The notes: generated by a model from the letters alone, not told the origin. Positions 38,301-48,542 are shown, counted from the first letter of the stretch. The stretch: DNA of 64,000 bases from Phorcus lineatus (GCA_921293015.1 OV121090.1:39118533-39182532); one strand, 5' to 3'. Numbers and translations are program-made.

Positions 38301-40366
38301 AGCACTAGAATTTCTTATTTTCCTAACTTGACGTAAAAATAGACATAAATTGTTAATCACATCTTTATGTTGATGACATAAGATTAACAAAAGTGTACTG
38401 TGAAATTGGATGTTTAAGATATTTATCAAGAAATATTTTCCTTATATCCGAATAGACTTTACAGTAGAGTATCACATGTATTTCATCTTCAATTAAATTA
38501 AGATTAGACTTTTTACAAATAGGGCAAAATCTTAAATCTTAGGGGACATTGTTATATCTACCAGTCACCGAGACAAGCTTAAATTTTCCACACCTAAAAT
38601 TTGACAAACAATTTCTTAAATGAAAAGGGATATCTAATCTTAGATATGTTTCAACATTAAGGAGAGACTTGAAAAGTTTATAATTAACACACATAGTTGA
38701 ATTATGGAGAGATGAATGCCAATCCTGTGAGAGATTATCAGACAACCTTTGTTTAAAGACAGAAATAAACCCATTAATATCTCCAACATCCTGGGATATC
38801 CAAACAAAACCAAACCCAAATTTAAATAAAACACTTTTGATATGAGATGCCCATGTAATGCGACCAGATTCATCCAGAGACTTTATAACATTAAATGAAA
38901 CTGATGAGAAAATCTATGACTTGGAAGAGTTAAAAGTCTACACCAAAATTTGATTGCCCTTGTCATATAATTTAGTTGAAGAGGTAATCTGCCACATTCA
39001 CATGTGTGAACGATATAAAAACCTCAGAAATAAGTATTTGGGAAATGTAAATCACAGAAACTTGTATGCTCTTGTTACTTCATCAAATATTGAATTGATA
39101 AAATCTGTTGCAGTCTTTATGATACATGTATTTGCATTAAAAACTAATTATATAACAATATTTTGTCCTGTCACGTGACATATGTACGTGGTCACATTCA
39201 ATTGTTCTCTAGCCACATGGCCGAAATATTGAATAAACTGATCTGATTTGATTTGGATGGGTGAGTGTTTTACACTGTGTCTTTTAATATCACGAGACGT
39301 AAATGCTGGAGTGGTTTACGGTAGCTGCACTCATGAATGTCTTCGTATTGACCTTTTGAACCTAACAAAGTGCCACCAGGCTTACCATTACCTATCACAG
39401 TGATGGCTGGGTTATGTTTGGTCTTAGGGATACTGAGGAAGACGTGCAAATGAACATATTAGGGGATGTGGTACCTGTATACACATATGATATCAATGAC
39501 ACTGGCCATGTTTGCCCGTCTTTGTTGGTGCAGATGAACATAGTTGGGGATGTGTACTTTTATACACCTATGATATCAGTGACACTAGTGTTTGCCCCTG
39601 TGTGTGTTGGTGCAGATGAACATGGTACTACAGTGCACATATATGGTATCAATGACAACAGTCACGTTTGCCCTTTTTGTGCGCAGATGAACATGATAGA
39701 TGGCGCGGTGCTGAAGGAGATGCGAGCCTTCAGACAGTACAAGAACACGCTGGCCGAGATGGTGCTCTTCATCTACAACTGCTGCCTCCACTTCGACAAG
39801 ATGTAAGTGTGGCGAGGGCTTAAGTCGCGTGTAATTTTAGAGTTGGTTTATTGCGCAAAAAATACCGTTTCATTGCATTTCTTCATCGGAGAAGTTATCT
39901 CTTATGATTTGGGATTTCTGATAGAAGCGCAAAGTTAAGGTACAGTAGACTGAAGAACTAGTACGGGCCAATCGACGATATGCAGCAAGGCTTTAATTAG
40001 CCACTGGTTTGGACTGTTGCGAGTAATTGCTTGTGGGGGAGGTTTGAAAATGTCTTTTTTGTGTCTGTTACAAGATGCTCAAAAGTTCAGTTCTGATGTC
40101 ATGAATGTAATGATCGGGATGGGTCAGGATGAACTTCGAATCTTCTTATAATCTTCGGATTTTCTTATCCTTTTTGTAGTTTTAATGAAGACTTTTGAGT
40201 CAGCACTTTTTAATTTTCTTCTCATAGGTCGTACGCAGCACGCGAAGCATTGGACGACCCTTGCCGCTACTTCCTCCAGCGGTTCCCTCCCTTGTTCATG
40301 GCCGTGTACAGAGCCATCAAGGAGTCGGACCGAACAGACCGTACCTGCTACAGGCCCTTCTTCTGA
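24922..40366 (+). CDS. RNase L-like protein: ankyrin repeats, long insert, pseudokinase, KEN RNase domain
   Basis: Sixteen exons: 24922-25155, 25882-25980, 26524-26622, 26865-26969, 27726-27824, 28491-28589, 30100-30204, 30349-33614, 34030-34177, 34871-35062, 35380-35479, 36467-36737, 37244-37327, 37646-37727, 39687-39802 and 40228-40366. They sum to 5,238 nt, about 1,745 residues, with agreeing phases throughout. The start ATG has an in-frame TAA two codons upstream. Six ankyrin-repeat exons cover residues 79-280, then a helical and disordered insert to about 1355, a kinase-like domain to about 1605, and a KEN domain (HPFFWSEEKRFRMVL to the end). IRE1 and RNase L share kinase-KEN; adding N-terminal ankyrin repeats is the RNase L order (741 residues in human). 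In vertebrates RNase L is switched on by 2-5A during viral infection and cuts RNA. Whether this protein senses 2-5A is unknown. The weakest junction is the acceptor at 37646. A polyadenylation signal AATAAA lies at 40784. Confidence 0.9.
25882..30204 (+). CDS. Ankyrin-repeat exon block of the RNase L-like gene
   Basis: Six consecutive exons of 99, 99, 105, 99, 99 and 105 nt, every one phase 0-0, each coding for one ankyrin repeat. Recognisable cores are VLALASSVGHKDAVTCLLEA, YPLIQAVRGKFSDIVDLLLK, TALHLATERRWEGCVEFLLL and TPLFVSVTLGDQKITEKLIA. The fourth and last repeats are diverged. The donor of the last exon (GTTCGA) is weak. Human RNase L binds 2-5A with its repeats 2 and 4; I could not align the binding residues with confidence. 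Confidence 0.9.
26312..26374. repeat. (AT)n microsatellite
   Basis: About 30 AT repeats in intron 2 of the RNase L-like gene. Confidence 0.98.
27005..27650 (+). mobile_element. Two adjacent MITE family A copies in intron 4
   Basis: The first copy covers about 27005-27297 and the second 27301-27650. The second has terminal inverted repeats: 'aaagggacagagagtatg' at the left, and 'catactctgtgctacttt' at the right, whose reverse complement matches. The first copy is internally deleted. The right end of the pair is about 75 bp before the exon at 27726. Confidence 0.75.
27850..27962. mobile_element. Short foldback element in intron 5
   Basis: Begins 'agggccggtattcac' and ends 'gaatacgggccta'. The ends are near inverted repeats, with AAGAATT-rich inverted inner parts. 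About 110 bp, non-coding. Confidence 0.6.
28790..29545. mobile_element. Possible non-autonomous DNA transposon in intron 6
   Basis: The left end has 'gaggttcggacagtg' and the right end 'gtgtccgaagttcgg', imperfect inverted repeats, with further 'gtccgaaccatggtc' and 'gtccgaaccaaggtc' inside. No transposase is seen. The 113-residue minus-strand frame is not recognisable. Confidence 0.4.
29817..30348. repeat. Direct repeat in intron 7 ending at the acceptor of the large exon
   Basis: About 75 bp at 29817-29890 ('tagataaaagtgcattagta' and on) recurs at 30270-30345 with a few changes. The second copy runs into the acceptor 'tatttcag' of the 3.3-kb exon. Exon 7 lies between the copies. Confidence 0.75.
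30349..33614 (+). CDS. Single 3,266-nt exon of the RNase L-like gene: helical domain plus long disordered region
   Basis: Adds about 1,089 residues (281-1369) between ankyrin repeats and pseudokinase. The first roughly 230 residues look helical and repeat-like (FFDVLYTIFSSESFKDTLY, EVMSTLFIMCAMLMTDFG, LVAGLALPIVCLCGLEEGRE). A basic stretch KAQKKRERKKLQRQKNRE follows. The rest is rich in Q, N, S, P and T and is probably disordered. It carries two short conserved-looking motifs, GGICWADVAKG and FTEEDFPTLHED, and a later ordered-looking piece HFHDFDYYASLYGLTTEEL. The end (KIVVPINVNGFKINKSGG) leads into the kinase N-lobe. Antisense frames inside it are shadows. Vertebrate RNase L has nothing comparable here. 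I do not recognise the helical domain. Confidence 0.9.
33868..34012. mobile_element. Foldback-element arm in intron 8
   Basis: Contains 'gaggatactaaacgacctt' and 'cgagcgaaagcaagtttgat', the words that define the foldback family seen complete at 35893-36055 and 45360-45530. Only part of the element is present. Confidence 0.55.
34030..36737 (+). CDS. Pseudokinase exons of the RNase L-like gene
   Basis: Four exons. The N-lobe reads VVLGFLTDGCEVAVHEL: the VAIK lysine is His (H1387) and the glycine loop is reduced. The C-lobe has LLKGVRYLHEDLGIVHGNLR with PDNIYV: the HRD aspartate is Asn (N1480). In place of DFG it has GYG (G1498). An APE-like CWRATET and then VVGMLLYYILTGGRHPYGG follow, close to IRE1 and RNase L. 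All three hallmark residues are therefore replaced, so phosphotransfer is unlikely. RNase L itself uses its pseudokinase to bind nucleotide and dimerise. Confidence 0.88.
35762..36441. mobile_element. Nested foldback elements in intron 11, ending 25 bp before an acceptor
   Basis: The outer arms (about 35762-35815 and 36385-36441) are inverted copies of roughly 50 bp sharing 'actatgtttacgacacgagt'. Inside lies a second foldback (35893-36055) of the 'gatactaaacgac' family. Beside it is a segment with three TGACGTCA words (36145, 36169, 36279) that also occurs near 60 kb. Confidence 0.75.
37244..40366 (+). CDS. KEN RNase-domain exons of the RNase L-like gene
   Basis: Four exons give HPFFWSEEKRFRMVL, TGTGSTTMTDFLNV, AVLKEMRAFRQYKNTLAEMV, FIYNCCLHFDK and the C-terminal CRYFLQRFPPLFMAVYRAI. 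Against human IRE1 (FRTYKGG.., MRNKKHHY) and RNase L (FIRNLGEH), the active-site Tyr (Y1679), Asn (N1692) and His (H1696) are kept. The Arg before the Asn is Tyr (Y1691), and the IRE1 Lys after it is Cys. RNA cleavage may be kept, weakened or changed in specificity. The alignment was made by eye. Confidence 0.87.
38013..39255. mobile_element. LINE fragment interrupted by an inverted copy of the same kind of LINE
   Basis: A plus-strand piece (38013-38215) encodes INLLRQQRHDNVNIGVCTNC and NSGNIEDGYHVL. The frame resumes at about 38990 with CERYKNLRNKYLGNVNHRN and VFMIHVFALK and ends in a LINE-like tail 'attgaataaactgatctg' near 39225. Between them, on the minus strand (about 38880-38270), sits another C-terminal fragment with LSQDWHSSLHNSTMCVNYKL and LRFCPICKKSNLNLIEDEI. 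All lie in intron 14 of the RNase L-like gene, and both are broken. Confidence 0.75.
39445..39700 (+). repeat. Tandem duplication (about 70-84-bp units) of the acceptor of exon 15
   Basis: The acceptor plus first codons of exon 15 ('gcgcagatgaacatga', 39681-39696) is repeated upstream: 'gtgcagatgaacat' near 39611 and 39529, and a form with CAA instead of CAG near 39445. Each copy is followed by 'tatgatatcaatgacac' or a close variant. The copy with acceptor at 39532-39533 is in frame with exon 15 and open throughout. Confidence 0.85.
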
Positions 40367-40783
40367 GAGTTGTTCGGGGAATCGTGCATGAACTATGGCA
40401 GCAATATAACTAAAAATGACTTTGAAATCACGGATCAATTCAAATTATGATATATAAAGAAACAACAAAGTTAATTTTTTTAAAGATGTGTAGCACGTGA
40501 TATGATAAGAGAGTAGTCATAACACAACTTAATGAAGAAATTTTTTAAGAGGAGGTATGTTTTATATGATAGGATGTATTTGCAAAATATATTTTTCTAA
40601 AAAGATGTTTATGCTTTAAAAGAATTTTAGGGAATGTTTAATATGATGTCTTTCAATTTTGACATTAAGAATTTTTACCTAGGTGCATATAATTTACAAA
40701 AACAATTTTATAAGTCATTTTGAATTATCGATATATGTTATATATATTATATACAATTCGTTTTATACTCATTTGTTGGCTGA

Positions 40784-40789
40784 AATAAA
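40784..40789 (+). terminator. Polyadenylation signal AATAAA of the RNase L-like gene
   Basis: AATAAA lies 418 bp after the stop at 40366 and is followed by a T-rich stretch. It is the first canonical signal I see. Confidence 0.55.
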
Positions 40790-40869
40790 GATACAACTTT
40801 ACGAAATTCAATTTCAATCTTTATTTGCTCAAAGATGGACAGTCCTACTAGTGTATTTTGATATTTAAA

Positions 40870-43430
40870 ACTCCGAATTGCAATTCGAGGGAACATGGTG
40901 TTAATACATTTATGTTATTAAAACATGATTATAAAATAACACAGTTGTAACATTTCGCTGATGGAAATATAAGTTATAGCGGGACACTGGCTGTTACAAT
41001 GACAATTTTGTTGGGCCTTGATACGTGGAAAAAACACCATAGATGCTGACTCACATATGCCCCTGATAACTAAATAAAATGTGCATTATGTATATCGGAT
41101 AATTTTTTGTTCTTGAAATTACATTGAATTTGCAGGAGGCTGAGCTAGGTCATCCTTTTAATCAAACAGTAACTCTTATAGATAAACCCAATCTTGAATT
41201 AAGACGCCTCTTCGTATAAAGCCACTCACTTGCCTAGCAAGTTTGCAAAGGCTATATATTCCAGTATTATATCTAGGAATTTAGATTAAGATGATAAAGG
41301 AATACGTTGTAGTTTTTTTAATTTTCATAAACAACCATCGAAAGCATTGAAATTCAGTACAATATCACGCATAGTTCTCCTTTTTAAACCAACGATTGCA
41401 AGTTTCACCGCAAAAAAACCCTTTTAGAGTCAATTTAAACTTTCTCCTATCATTCACTAGCTGTTATCAAAGTTGTATATCTTGAATAAGGCTTGAAAAC
41501 AGATTTAAACCGTTACATTAACACGTTAACTCCTCTAATTCTTCAATGCGTCTTTAAATGATCGAAGGGTAGAATAATGGGGTATTATTTTCAAAACGAC
41601 GTATGCTTGACATTTCAAAACGTGGTAGTTGACCACAAAAGCCTAGTTTTTTACAAAACTCGTTTTGAACCAAATTATTCCTTCTCAATACAATATTTTG
41701 TGTGTAAAATGACACATGTTTCTAAAAACAACTTACATAAATAAGTTATGAAGATTCATCTCCGATATTCTAACGCCCGATTAATCACATTTCGCCAACG
41801 TACAAAACATATTTCAAAATGAACAGATCGAAAATATTCGCAACCTTGGAGAAATAGAACAAGAAAACATGTTCATATTTATTACCAAAAAAATCGATGT
41901 ACAAGAGCGTTGTAATTTAGCGTTGAATTCTATTAGAGATGAAGGCGTGAATCATACCAGTAAACGTAACAACAAAAGAAACGTTACACCTCTTTTTAAA
42001 TTGCAATATCATAGTTATGATAATGATATAAAGTTATAAGCTCAGAGAAACATGGTTGCTCATGTTTTAACATCCCACAAGTTTAGTCTTTTGAGCTAAG
42101 ATAACAGGCTTATGAATTCACTCATTAGATAATAAAATAATGGAAGGGGAAATTGTGAAAAAAGTTTGGTATCATCAAATCATATGATTTCTAAAGTTCT
42201 TACACATTTCACTAAATACTTCATGTAGATCTTTACAGACATCTTTTTAATCGCTTTTAAATTACAGAACAACCCCAAATTTGAATATTTTGAAAATCAT
42301 ATATTAAAAGGTATAAGAAGGGTGCGATCCACACTGACGACATCACTCGTTATCTTTAAATCTGTTACTAAAGATTTAAAGTATAATACAAGGAGCAGGA
42401 TCATTAACCAAAACCAGGACAGGATAAATGAAGTCTCGTATATATGCAGGCGATCCAAGAAATTGTTAAAAAATGTGAATGGACCGTAAATATATAGAGG
42501 ATATTTGACATTTCTCGTCGAATACCATGGATATCTCATCGAGTGAAGTAGAAATTTATATTTTCACGAATATATGACTTTCTACTTCACGAGTAAAGTA
42601 GAAATTGTTAAAAAATGTGAATGTTAATGTTAAGAAATTGTTAAAAATGTGAATGGTCCGTAAATATCACAAAGATATTACATCATAAATGGCCCTATTA
42701 GTGAAGCTACAAACTAAAAATCAACACAGCTAAGTATGAAAACATTCATAATATCATAAGAGTTAGACAATTCAGTTGGAAGCGAAGTTGGCAAGATAGG
42801 CCTACAGACATTGTTATCTGGCTCGTTTTGATCAGAGATTCAAGTAACAAATCGTTTATATAACAAGTAGAAGCCCCGATTATCGGATAAAGTTCTTATT
42901 AAATCCAGAGACGCTTCAAGACATCAGTCAAAGCGTATTTGCCATAAAAAATATCCATTAATGCTATTGCATCGTGTTGATTTCAACAGAAATGTTAATC
43001 GGCTCTAGAGTGAGGGGTCACTTATAATTAAAAAAATCCATGCTATAATGAGATTTTAATCGTTACAACAAAATTGAAAATTAAAAATTGAAAGTGACTT
43101 TGAAAGCTTGACATCAAAAAGGTATAAACCAATACCATCCAAACAGAATATCTTGGGTTTAAACATAGGAGATACCTCCAATCTACAGAAAGTCCTGATA
43201 AGTTTCCTCATCAGGGCATTTTATCTCCTAGGCTCTTGTACATGTGTACACGAGGAACCTCGAGGATGGTATGTTATAGATATATATGTTATGGAGAAGG
43301 ATAAAGTTTCTTCATCTTTGCAACGTCATGTTCGAAACGAAACGAACTATTTTCGCTCCGATAATGGACTTGCCGTGGTAAGATAGGCTCTCCTAATTGT
43401 TTCGCTTTACACAAGAAATCCCCGAGGCCA
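40870..43430. other. Intergenic between convergent genes; one foldback arm
   Basis: No exon is supported. A partial foldback at about 42497-42610 contains 'gaggatatttgacatttctc' and 'gtgaagtagaaattta', shared with 59823-59995. Confidence 0.5.
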
Positions 43431-43431
43431 A

Positions 43432-45966
43432 TCAATAGAAGAGGTTAAGATCATCAAATCTCGTATTCCAGTGAGACGAGTTGTTGTTGAAAAGTTCCTT
43501 CCGCAACTTGGTGCTGGACACGCCCTCTGTGTAAGGGAGGAACTTGATGGGCATCAGGCGCTCACACAGCTCTCTGGCAGGAAAGTTCTGCATGTCGTCT
43601 CCCCGGATGTAGAGGGCGCTCTCTCCTACCTTGACGTCATACATTGCCCGGATGTAAGTAGTTGGATCGGTACCAGCCACACAAAATACCTGAAAGCAAT
43701 TATAGTGCTTCTATTGACTAACTTAAATACAATAATTGTGCAATAAGCGCCATAGAATTATACCTTCAACGGAAGGTAATACAAGTATGTCATGAAACAT
43801 AGAATAACTAACCTTTTCTTCTAATTTCATATATGTAAAACACGGTTGTTTGATTAATTTTGTATATATTCGAGTAACATACACAGAACATTATACTTGA
43901 ATATCCATAAGTGCAATTCTGAAGAAACTCTCGATATGACTCTCAATGTTGAATACCGAATGGTATTATTCTTATGTTTGAGTAGCATTTTCAGGTAGTA
44001 ATTAAAAGAATCTCTATTGTCAAGTTGTTAGCAAAATAACTAAACTATTTCCCAAAGAATTATGAAACATTTGTCCAAACAAATGTTTGACTTACAACGT
44101 CAGCATATTGTTTGACATTCATCATCCGCTTCATGGTGGAGTCGATCGGCACTCGCTTCTTGAGCATGTAGATACTGCGACTGTCGTGTACGCCCACTAT
44201 CACCTGTAGAGGACTACATCGTACATACTGTGTGACAGTGAACACTGTTAACATCCAATATCTTCTCTTCGTTAAGTTTTATGGGATTACAGCACTGCTT
44301 TAAGAGAATCACGTTAATAGACGTGGAACCTGCGAACAGGACTGTAAGTTCAGTTACCATATCCTACTGCACTTGATTCCATGTAGCGTTGTACCAACCA
44401 AAAGCTGAAGAACTCTCTACTTTATGCAAATATGTCATAAACAAAGGGTAGATTCTAACCTGACCCTGTCCGTTCATCGGTTATACATTATTGTTATTGA
44501 AAACCACCCATCATTTCATAGACAAAGCTTGAATTCTTCCGTATCTTGCTAATTTGGGTAGATCTTATTTACGTTGGAAAATATCCTCATAAACATTATC
44601 ATTAAACTAAAAAAACCAAGATACGCCTTTCATGTTCAAAAGCAAATTTTAGTCAACGAATAGTGTAACTGTGTGTCGGGGTTAAAGCAAATCTATATAA
44701 TAAAAGCGCCTGACCGACTTTAACGGTAGGAACAATCTAATTAAGATCTTACTTAGATGTTTCCAGGTAAAAGGAATTTTATGCATTCTGTAACAAGTAC
44801 CGTTTTTCCTAAGGCTTTCATTCGCTGCATGAGTATCACATGACCAGAGTGGAAGAGGTCGAAGCAGCCCACGGTGTAGACCTTGTCCACTCTGAGGTCC
44901 ATCTGAGGTCGGGGGACGGACAGCTGTATCGTCTCGTTGTCGAGGCAATCGTAAAGCTCCCTGGATACAGACATATATCATGGTTCATTATAATGTATAA
45001 TTTTCCTATATTCGATATATACACGTAGAACAAAGAGTATAACATTGTGACATCTTATCTGAATTGAAGTTTATGAGGCAACGGTAGGTTTCAATCAAAT
45101 CAGCACCAAATAAAGAGGGTTTTCTTTTATTTTAACATTCGTTATTATTTGAATCAGAAAAGACGGTCTTTTTCCCCCAATTGTTTGACATGTCTGACGT
45201 CCACCTGGGGACGAAGTAGAACAACGCCCTTTTGTTCGTTACTGGATCACTGAACTTGATAAATATATTGTGTCGACTATCAAATGAGGAAGAAACATCG
45301 AAAAAGAGTGAAAAGATAACCGTTTAATCCTATGTATGAGAGTAATCATTCTTGGTTCCAATATAGAGAATACTAAACGACGTCCCGTTTAATAACATAT
45401 TTATGAAACGAGTGTGTGGTTTGGTATTTAACGAGCGAAAGCGAGTTGAATACCGATACCATTCACGAGTTGCATAAAAATGTTATTATACGGGACTGAG
45501 TTTAGTGTTTTATTTATTACTCGCTGAATTATATCAAAGAAAAATCATGAAAATCGCTCGTTTTTGTTTGTTGCTTTTACCATTGTTATGTGATAATATT
45601 TCCTTAATGAAATGAACTTATGTTGATGGAGATTTTTAAAAAAGTATTGTGGCAACGTTCTTACTGGTTTTATATTCTTGTAATATTATTAGTGAAGACA
45701 TACGTACACAAACAATTCAACTTAACAATAAAATACTATATGTCAGAAAAGTAAGTTATTTTTGCGCGTATATAAGTCAAAAAGTGTTCGTAAAATTGTT
45801 GTGTCGTGAAAATTGTAGTGTCCGTTCTAACATAACATCATGTCAAGTTAAAACCAACCAAATGAAGCACTTACTCTTTCATGTTGTATTTATTTTCCTT
45901 GCCCATACTGTCGAACATCGCCTCGTCGATGATTGGCTGCACCTGAGTTCCGGTTGACCTTCGACC
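43432..45966 (-). CDS. TagD-like single-domain cytidylyltransferase (CDP-alcohol or CMP-phosphonate synthesis)
   Basis: Four exons on the minus strand: 45966-45875, 44960-44801, 44203-44096 and 43689-43432, with consistent phases. From the ATG at 45918 the product is 189 residues. If the exon is joined to an upstream one, 16 more residues precede it. Motifs are VYTVGCFDLFHSGHV (HxGH, residues 52-55), IVGVHDSR, KKRVPIDSTMKRMMNVKQYA, YIRGDDMQNF and FLPYTEGVSSTKLRKEL. The last two match bacterial glycerol-3-phosphate cytidylyltransferase TagD (MGDDW, LPRTEGISTTKI). The family joins CTP to a phosphorylated alcohol. Animal PCYT2 is longer, with two such domains, so this is not an ordinary PCYT2. 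The substrate is unknown; phosphoethanolamine or 2-aminoethylphosphonate would fit the neighbour. It lies 2.6 kb downstream of the CPES-like gene on the same strand. Confidence 0.85.
45358..45530. mobile_element. Foldback element in intron 1 of the cytidylyltransferase gene
   Basis: Starts 'atagagaatactaaacgacg' and ends 'gtttagtgttttatttatta', with inverted arms and a middle 'cgagcgaaagcgagttgaat'. Same family as 35893-36055 and 58705-58798. Confidence 0.75.
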
Positions 45967-46347
45967 CTACAAATTATCACCTTCATCTTTAATTGATTTG
46001 TCGTGTTACGTTCGTTCTATAAAAGTAGAATGAGGCAGATATAAACTTTTTATTTGAAAAAGGTATATCATTCTACCAGACTGGCACCTTTTCCTTTTTA
46101 GATATAAAATATTTGATATTTTACATTCCGTAAAATTTGGAGTTGAGTTTTTTCATATATTTCATTCATTTGATTTTCGATTAATTTAATGTTTGTCAAA
46201 GCAACTGCAATTCTGGCCATCATTCTGAAAATTTCTTGAAAAGCTTTCGTTATAATTGTAGTAATTGATAACATATCAGCAGTTGGGTTATTCTCTCTAA
46301 CTGTTTGTTACTACCACGTTTGATAAAAAAATTAGACCTCCTTATTT

Positions 46348-46592
46348 CGAGGTGAGGTGAGGTGATCTCGGGTTTAACGCCGCTTTCAAGAGTATTTCAC
46401 TTTTGTCGGGGCTGTTATGGTATTATTGCGGGGAGAAAGCCCGCATCAACATAGTGGAACTAGCGAACCATTGTAGGTACCGCGCTGAAATTCAGTGTAG
46501 TATCGCACCCAAACCTTACTGCGTGTAGAACAGTTCTCACTACCGACCTCTTGATCTGAAACCGAACGTGCTAACCACTGCGCTATCCCGCC
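46348..46592 (-). mobile_element. tRNA-derived SINE with 11-bp target-site duplication
   Basis: Minus-strand head 'gggcgggatagcgcagtgg' and tail 'gcggcgttaaacccgagat'. Flanked by 'cctccttattt' at 46337-46347 and 46593-46603. The region around the B box is deleted. It lies between the CPES-like and cytidylyltransferase genes. Confidence 0.88.
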
Positions 46593-46604
46593 CCTCCTTA
46601 TTTG

Positions 46605-48540
46605 GAGATTCGTGAAATCACACACCTTAGCCAAATGCTCGCATAATGCAAATTCAATTCCTAATATATGATATCAATGAAACGGAAACACACTTGGTTT
46701 GTAATGTCTCTCTATTTTCTTCTGTTGATAATCATTTCATTTATTTCATTGTAAACTTCTTTCATATGGAGACCAGTATTGTAATGCGTTCTATAAGATA
46801 TTCATCGGGGTTATTTTGAGGCCAGTTATTTGGGTTTTCTCCATTCTTAATAGGATCAAACCTAGGTTAATTGAATTTATGGTATAGTTGTACTAAAATT
46901 GGTATTCGTAAATATCAATGACCTAAATTAACTGACGTGAAATTAATGTTTTCTATCAAAGGTATATAAATAACATCATCAAAGCCCAAAAAACCCATAA
47001 ACGTTACTTTTCAATTTAGGTAATCAAATGAACATATAAAGATTTTTTCTGAAATTTCTTGAATCGACAGAAAATATCTACAATCGTAATTTGTGCATGT
47101 TTAAACACTTTCAAAGGTCATATTTTCTATACGGATAGCGCTATAGAACATATCTGAAGCGTTTTTAAAAGCGTCATAATATTATTATTATACTTCCAGT
47201 AAGTCACTTCACAAAAAGTCTGAAACGTAATAAACTTGCAGTGATGGAACACAACTAAGTATATTATAAGCAAGTAGTGGTTTGTTTCCCAGTGCATTGC
47301 GAATTCTACCTTTACTATATATTTCCGTTAGAAGATTGATATCTGTCCAAGAATGCGGATATCTTACTACTTCCACTCGTGGTATCGTCTCGTGTGTTGC
47401 ATATGCTGCTAATTCAGGTCATGTGTCACGGGTCTAAGTGGGGTTGATCAAGTACTGAGTGATCATGGGTGTACTTCAGTGCAGGAACCCGGTGCTCTCT
47501 GCAGTACAATAGTGCATGGTGCTTGAAGTGATGATATGATTGATGTATTTTTATTGGCCAAATTTGAGGATCCATGGGCGGGGAAAGTCTCTAGGTTTCT
47601 ACCTCCTTCCCAAAAACATTTGACACAATTCCTTGAGACCAATTGAAGTTTGATTTAATTTTTTTTATTTAGTGTCAAAACTAGATTAGGTTTGATCTAT
47701 AACTTCGAAATTCGAAACTGCTTCAGTCATCCTCCATGGCTGTGTAACTTAAAACAAGTATTTAACATTGAGAAAATAGTTACAAAATGTTTCAAAACAT
47801 CTAAAGACAAATTTATTATCTTAATAAATTCCGCCACTCAAAGTGCGAGGATCTTTCAACATGTTATCTGAATGCACTGATGACTGTGCAGCCAAGTTGC
47901 TATGGTATCTGCCAACTTTGGCCTAAATCGAATATCAAGATCATCATGTGTGTCACGCACGCCCTTTTTTGTAATGTATCAGTGGATTGATGACAAAGCA
48001 AAATGCGATAGTGAATGACCTTGGCCTCATTTGAGTTGCCGTGGGGTCTAAACATCTTGTATTCTTCGTCTAACCGCTGCAGCGTCGTCTTCTAGTGGAG
48101 GCTGATAATATTTATTGTGTATGTTTTTGGACACATAGATATATGTTGACCCTAGACGTCTGGAATGAATGTTACGTACAGATTGGACCTTCTGTTTTGA
48201 AAGTTCTCTCAAAAGCTAAAGATACAAGCTACAATAAAATGATATTCTGCTCCTTATTCTCAAAGTTGCGAAAACGACATTTGCCATAACTGATAGTGTA
48301 TGATGGTTGAGATCCCCCTATTTAGCATTAATTGATAAAACTTATCCAATGGGTAAGGTTTCAAACCAAATCCACCTCCCGCCGCTCAAGTTGATCCGCC
48401 AATGGAATGAGAACAACGAAAATACTTCATAATATCTAAAAGTATGAGGATCATTATGAATAATATCTAGAAATGGATCCGGAATGGAAACAAATGCAAA
48501 CGCCAAGATATGATGAAACGATCTGATATGTGCTGTATGA
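46605..48540. other. Interval between the CPES-like and cytidylyltransferase genes, nothing recognised
   Basis: I looked for a minus-strand start exon with a phase-0 donor for the cytidylyltransferase gene and found none that is convincing. A short one cannot be excluded. Confidence 0.45.
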
Positions 48541-48542
48541 AA

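Noticed and set aside
45649-45957. 102-residue plus-strand frame
   Set aside because: It overlaps, in antisense, the first exon of the cytidylyltransferase gene and has no support of its own.
43432-45966. Ordinary PCYT2 (ethanolamine-phosphate cytidylyltransferase)
   Set aside because: Only one HxGH domain is present, and the C-terminal GDD and EGVSSTK pattern fits the TagD group better.
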